Positions 58,960-64,000 of a stretch of 64,000 nt of DNA are shown piece after piece. Position 1 is the first letter of the stretch; every line of letters starts with the position of its first letter. The notes below the pieces were generated by a model. The model was not told the DNA's origin and searched no databases. It saw only the letters and a list, made by a program, of their open reading frames with translations. Where the stretch lies: the NCBI RefSeq assembly GCF_008831285.2, contig NC_045146.1, positions 11,110,972-11,174,971 of the forward strand, written 5' to 3'. Source of the stretch: Nymphaea colorata (taxonomy: Eukaryota; Streptophyta; Magnoliopsida; Nymphaeales; Nymphaeaceae). The translations under genes and the position numbers were made by a program.

Positions 58960-60790
58960 AAGTGACTAAGATCAGCTATATGGAAGGAGTTTAGCAAGAT
59001 AATAAACAAATCATGTATTCAATGTGCTATTTGTCAATACTGTAAAGTATCTATGGATTGCAATAGTAAGATGAGCATCACATGTTTAAAGAATCATTTA
59101 AAAGTATGTCCTAAAATGCCTAACTTAAAATTAGGCCAACAACGTCTGGCCATTGGAGAAAAGACTAATGATGAAAAATGTACTATTGGTACTTTCAAGT
59201 TTGATTCAAATAAAAGCTAACTTGATTTAGCCAATATGATTATTCTTCATGAATATCCATTTTGTATAGTTGGTCGTTCAGACTTTCAAAAGTTTATTAA
59301 AGGATTACAATCACAGTTTAAGATATTGTCACGTAACACTGTCGGATCAAATTGTATATACATTTATAAAGATGAAATGACAAAATTATGTAATATTTTA
59401 GAGAAAACTAATGAGAGGATTAATCTCACATCTGACATGTGGACTTCGTCTTGTCAGAAACGTTGTTATTTATGTTTGACTGCACATTATATTGATAATA
59501 GTTGGAAAATAAAAATGAAAGTTCTCAACTTTGTTGAAACACATCATAGAGGAGAAAAACTTGCATCAGTCATCAAAGATTGTTTACTAAAATGGAAGAT
59601 TGATCGCAAGTTATTTTCAATTACATTAGATAATTGTTCGACAAATGACATCATGGTTACAAAATTGATAGAGTGGCTTTTTGAAAAGGATGCACTTGTT
59701 TGTAATGAATTTTTTTTTCAAGTTAGATGTGCTGCTCATATCTTAATTTGGTTGTACAAGATGGTGTGAAAGAAATAAGTGATGTTATTGACAAGATTAG
59801 AGAAAACATAAAACAAATTAAGGCATCTCCAGCTCGATGTGAAATTTTTGATCGAGCAGTGCGTCATGTCAAAGTTACTTGTGAGAAAAAGTTATGTCTT
59901 GATGTTCCAACTAGATGGAACTCAACATTTCTTTTGCTTGATGTAGCTTTACAATATAAAGAATCTTTTGGTTGTTTTCAAGAATTTGATCGTCACTATC
60001 ATTTGACACCAACTAAGGACGAGTGGAAGAAGACTACTATTATTGATAATAGTTTAAAAATATTTTATGATGCTACTAATGCCATTTCTGCAGTCAAGTG
60101 TCCAACTTCTAGTATCTTCCTCAAAGAGTTTTGTGAGATAAAGATGAAAATTGAAAAAATGTGTTCAAGTTCAAATATTTGTCTTTCAAATATGGCAGTA
60201 AGGATGAAAACAAAGTTTGACAAATATTGAGATATATGCAATTTAATCGTAGCAATTGCAGTAGTATTTGATTCTCATTATAAGATGAAAATAATTGAGT
60301 TTTATTGTATGCAATTTTATAAAGATGAAACATATGAATATGTCTCTACAATTAAAAACTACCTTTTTGATCTTTAGCTACTTATGCATTAAAGACACTC
60401 TCTACTGGTGCTGGTTATATTGTTGATGTTGATAAGGATAATGATGCATTTAGCTTTACTTCTTTCATTAAATTTTCTTCTAAGCCTAGAACAAGTGGAC
60501 TAAATGACTTTTTTGAAGAATCATCACAAAACCAACGTACACAATCATATTTGGAGTTGTATTTGGAAGAGCTCATTTACCTAAAAAACAATCCAATTGA
60601 CATTTTAACAAGGTGGAACGTCAATGCACCTAAATACCTTGTGTTATCTAAAATGGTATGTGATATTTTGACTATTCCTATATCAATTGTTGCATCAGAG
60701 TCAACATTTAGTACATGTAGAGTATTCTTGATTTAGATTAGGTACAAAAACCCTGGAGGCTCTGATTTGTGCGTAAGATTGGTTGCGAGA
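58960..60790 (+). pseudogene. Broken hAT transposase (BED finger to dimerisation domain)
   Basis: A BED zinc finger is readable near 58975-59110 (IWKEFSKIIN, CAICQYCK, then LKNHLKVC). A stop follows at 59218-59220. An open piece at 59236-59769 has SDMWTSSCQKR and TLDNCSTND of the RNase H-like core. A frameshift leads into 59727-60230 with DVPTRWNSTFLLL and a stop. A further shifted piece at 60551-60736 carries the dimerisation motif YLVLSKMVCDIL, PISIVASESTFST. The same family architecture as the hAT at 9026-12191 is seen, but with at least two frameshifts and several stops. Confidence 0.85.
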
Positions 60791-61316
60791 TTAGGCTGAA
60801 GGAAATTTACTTATTATTAATGCTTTTAAAATATTTTTGTGTTGCTTATTTTATTTTGTTGTTAGATGATTCCAATTTGCCTACAACTTTACCTGAAGAG
60901 GAAGCACCATTTGCATCTGCATATATTGAAATTGAATCATAAATTAGAGGTGCATATTCTTTTGTACTTATCTGTTTTCATTACATTAATTAAAACCTAC
61001 AGTTATGTGTGTTTAAGATGTTTATTTAATTAAAATTTTCATTTGAATAATGCAAATTAATTTGATAGAATTATCCTCAGGACCTTAATATAGTATCAAC
61101 ATGGTTGAAGTATATATTCCAATAGAAAGATCATATCCATTGTGGCAAATGGAGGCATTGAAAGAAAAATTTTGCAAGCTTGGACTATATGGCAATTTTT
61201 TTTATTACTGAAGTTGTCAAGGATGACTCGTCTAGTCTCTTGTTGCATCAACGAATAACGACCAAGTACAATTTTTGAAAATTTAAATTTGCATGGTCTA
61301 GAGAATGAAGTTTGAT

Positions 61317-61375
61317 ATATATATATATATATAGACAGACACACACACACTTGCTCTCTCTCTCTTTCTCTTTTA
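61317..61375. repeat. AT, AC and CT compound microsatellite
   Basis: A run of ATs, then ACACACAC and CTCTCTCT, near the right end of the 7.6-kb hAT element. Confidence 0.85.
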
Positions 61376-61479
61376 ATAAGCATGGCAATTATCACCATTC
61401 AAGTTTGAGCTAGTATGATGTTAAGATTGGGTTTCATAGTTCATTTACTGTTTACTATATATTTTTCGTACATAAATCG

Positions 61480-61790
61480 GATTTGGATCAGATTTACACA
61501 TGACTTAAAAGTTATAAATCAGATTCGGATATAACTTAAAAGTTAGATTCATATATCATTTAAAAGTTGGATTCAGATCGGATTAGGATATAACTTAAAA
61601 TTCGGATTCGGATCAGATTCAAGTATAACTTAAAAATTGGATTCGGATATTAGATTTTAAAGTTGGATTCGAATATGGTATAAAATTGTTTTCATCCAAA
61701 TTCGAATCCTAATTTGAATCCGAATATATGAATATCTAAAAAATCAGATATGGTAAAAAGTATATTCGATTCAAATCCGTTCCATTTCCA
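61480..61790. repeat. Right subterminal repeats of hAT
   Basis: Iterations of about 20 to 25 bp built on GGATTCGGAT and TAACTTAAAA, leading to the terminus at 61796. Their mirror at the left end supports the element borders. Confidence 0.7.
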
Positions 61791-61804
61791 TCCCTATATG
61801 GACG

Positions 61805-62327
61805 GAATACGGCAATACAATGTTCAAAAATTATGAGAACGTCTCCCTTCATAATATAAAATGGATGAAGAATAACAAAAGGAGGGGGGTGGGGGAGAGG
61901 GAGAGAGAGAGAGAGAAAGAGAGATGGTTACCTAAAAAAGGCTGGAAGACGCTGCTGAAATCTGACGTTGAGAACTTGTGAACATGAGAACGAGGGCTGA
62001 AAACCACTGCTGCAGAGTCAAAAGATTGGGAACTCGTGAACAGGAGAACGAGGGAAAGAATTTTGGTTTTCAGTCATTGTTTAGGTTAAGGGCCTTTTGT
62101 ATTTTTAGGCAGTAAAGAAGGGCTCTTTGGTAGTCTCTGGTTGAATAGTTTTTTCCGTCAACCACCGTTACGAAGGTGGTGGTTTGTGACTAATGAGCAA
62201 AAGTTGAGAGCCACTTAACAAGTTAAGGATGAATTTGATATAGGCTCAAAATATGTGTAATTTTTTCTTATTTATTTTTTTTGGTTGCCCAGCGAAGTGA
62301 TCTCTCTTTCTTCCAACAGACAGTGTC
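61805..62327. other. Unassigned DNA between two elements
   Basis: Contains a (GA)n tract at 61900-61924. A direct repeat of about 25 bp around GAGAACGAGGG occurs at about 61985 and 62045. No gene recognised. Confidence 0.4.
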
Positions 62328-62335
62328 AGCGCGGT

Positions 62336-62507
62336 CAGGGGCGGAGCCAGGATTTTTTCTAAGGTCGGGCCAAGACTATTCGCGGGCCGGGCCAAGAGGA
62401 GCGATCGGTCGGGCCAAACTAAAAAAATTTGATTTTTTCAATGTAAAAAAAAAAAATTTCCTGCGCTCATCCGAGCCATGGCCCGGGCAGCCCCCCCTCT
62501 GCCCCTG
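62336..62507. mobile_element. hAT MITE, 172 bp
   Basis: Perfect 8-bp duplications AGCGCGGT (62328-62335 and 62508-62515) flank inverted ends CAGGGGCGGAG and CAGGGGCAGAG (read inward). The interior is GGGCC-rich with a poly-A stretch. It matches the CAGGGGCGGAGCCAGG type of short hAT MITE common in plants. Confidence 0.93.
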
Positions 62508-62515
62508 AGCGCGGT

Positions 62516-64000
62516 AGATTGCTTCGCCCTCTGTCTGGACCTACTCACTTTTTTTTTCTTCTGATTTATTTTCTTTCACCATTTTTGGTTACAGATATTA
62601 CACAAAGTCGCCGCACAGAAGTACAGATTGACTATGGCGGCTCAAGCAAAGAAATACAACAAGCAGAGAGAAATCAATTGTGAAAAGGAAAGGAGGGGGT
62701 ACAGTCTGTTCAACAAACAACCTAAAATAGAGATGTTCTTGCTCTTCCTCTCCCTTGTTGTATTTAGTGTTGTGGCCTCTACTGCTGATTTCCTCTTCTT
62801 TTTCCTTTTTTCAAAGGGATGCTGCACTATTATTGATGTCAGTAGACTAAGATAATAAAGGCCTTCTGCTGTGCAGAAAGTCTCTGTTCATAACTGGGCG
62901 CCTCCTGTTTTAACTAGAACACACTCGAGCATGTGCAGGAAGTGCCAACAATAGTTTATATTTGTTTGGTTGTTTGTCTTTCATTTTCTGTACTTCAGAT
63001 TTCATTAAGTCTACCAGAACTCTCGATTCACCAAAAAGGCACTGCCGTTACTAATAAAGGCAAAACACAACAAAGGAAAACAACAGATGTGTATATGCAC
63101 GGTACTAAAATAAACTTTCAGTCTAACTTAGGGGAGCGAGAAGCGCTTATGTTAAGTCTGTTTATGCTATTTCTCTTTATTGATTTCCTATATATGTAAT
63201 GGACTATAGGATGATTTTCGTGCACATTAAGGAAACGCAAACGCTGTAAATGTATATACTTGTGCGGAACGTTCTATATTAATCTGAAATAGTAGGCATA
63301 CACAAGCTTTTGATGGCATCAAGCAGATTTATGTACTGCTACATCTAACACGTTTCAGACGTTAAAAATAAGTCTATCAAGTGCATTTAGTTTTCTGTTT
63401 TCTTCAATTTCTAGCATGCTAGATAGCCTATCAATATACTGAAACCTACTTACTTGTTTCGGATGGGGTAGATCTCCTAGTCTCTTATACCACTGTTGGA
63501 TTTACTGCAGCAGAAGAATCGTGCTAACCCTTGAACCCCCTCAGCACGTTCACCAGTGGAGTCCCCAGATTGTGAACACTAATGGCAGAAGCAGTAAAAG
63601 TAGCAGAGAGTGGCAGAAGCCGTAGAGCAAGAGAACAAGGGAGAGAGAAAGTAGAATGGCGAGCTGCGTTACAGGTTTGCTTCTATGAGGCAAATGCAAG
63701 GGTATTCTGCTGATGAACCCTAATGAAGAGGTTGTTGGGCTATTAATGCGAGCCTTATATGATTTCCTGCAAGCCCCGTATGCTGTAAATGAAAACTGCT
63801 GCATTTTGAAATGTAGTTTGCAATGTTCATCTCGTAACTGCGAATGGGCATCACTGAATGTGGGAGAGAAGAGAACGACTAGTATTGTGTTCTTCCTTGA
63901 TTTGTTTACTAATATGAGGCTCTCTCTCTCTCTCTCTCTAGTTATTTTTGGCAACCTTTTTTACGTCTTTCCCCACCTATTTCTGATCTGTTCTTCCCAC
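62516..64000. other. Right-edge DNA, no confident gene
   Basis: The best candidate is a 74-codon frame from ATG at 62631 or 62634 (GACTATGGCGG context), starting MAAQAKKYNKQREINCEKER and then becoming hydrophobic. It could be a first exon, but I recognise no family. A (CT)n tract lies at 63921-63940. Other open frames are short and featureless. Confidence 0.35.

Larger units (their letters stand above)
54154..61796 (+). mobile_element. Decayed hAT transposon, 7.6 kb
   Basis: The ends are TAGGGATGTCTAACAG at the left and TAGGGATGGAAATGG read inward from the right. Both continue into iterated ATCCGAATCCGAAT-type subterminal motifs (54170-54440 and 61480-61780), typical of plant hAT elements. 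The 8-bp flanks TATAGATG (54146-54153) and TATGGACG (61797-61804) agree at 6 of 8 positions, as expected for an old duplication. A broken BED/hAT transposase lies at about 58960-60790. The left half (54450-56350) is extremely A+T-rich non-coding DNA. Confidence 0.75.

Overview
This is nuclear DNA of a flowering plant. It is A+T-rich and contains one conserved spliced gene with GT-AG introns. Around and inside that gene lie plant-type transposable elements: Ty1/copia retrotransposons primed by initiator tRNA-Met, hAT elements with 8-bp target duplications, a TAA-flanked PIF/Harbinger-like element, a TRIM and several MITEs. The species cannot be named from the sequence. Element-filled introns of 6 to 8 kb suggest a medium-sized or large, repeat-rich genome.

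The only gene I am sure of is RUVBL1 (TIP49a/Pontin; RIN1 in Arabidopsis). It has twelve coding exons on the + strand from 24794 to 49479. All splice junctions are GT-AG, every phase agrees, and the product is a complete 456-residue AAA+ ATPase. The gene covers 24.7 kb for about 1.37 kb of coding sequence because introns 4, 6 and 10 are filled with transposons.

Left flank (1-24.6 kb): a decayed copia element (1698-15096) carries a 407-bp TRIM in its reverse transcriptase region (5801-6207). Further along, a Harbinger-like element (6889-14209) is inserted in it, and that element contains a nearly complete hAT element (7728-13125). Exact target-site duplications mark each level: TTTTC, ATTTG, TAA and ACTGCAAT. 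The Harbinger-like element also carries a rearranged fragment of a ribosomal protein uL23 (RPL23A) gene. Next come a LINE-like fragment, a diverged tandem duplication of about 1.3 kb rich in GTATCGTACGATAC-like motifs, an antisense copia integrase remnant and a 400-bp hAT MITE.

Inside RUVBL1: intron 4 has a 476-bp MITE and an antisense copia element without gag (28874-33415). Intron 6 has a fossil hAT transposase of another lineage and a tentative MITE-like repeat. Intron 10 has a solo LTR of about 2.8 kb (41359-48146), itself interrupted by a very young antisense copia element (42944-46900) that has lost gag and integrase.

Right flank (49.5-64 kb): after about 4.6 kb of A+T-rich intergenic DNA there is a 7.6-kb decayed hAT element (54154-61796) with a broken transposase, then a 172-bp hAT MITE and unassigned DNA to the edge. 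I saw no tRNA, rRNA, CRISPR or prokaryotic signals.
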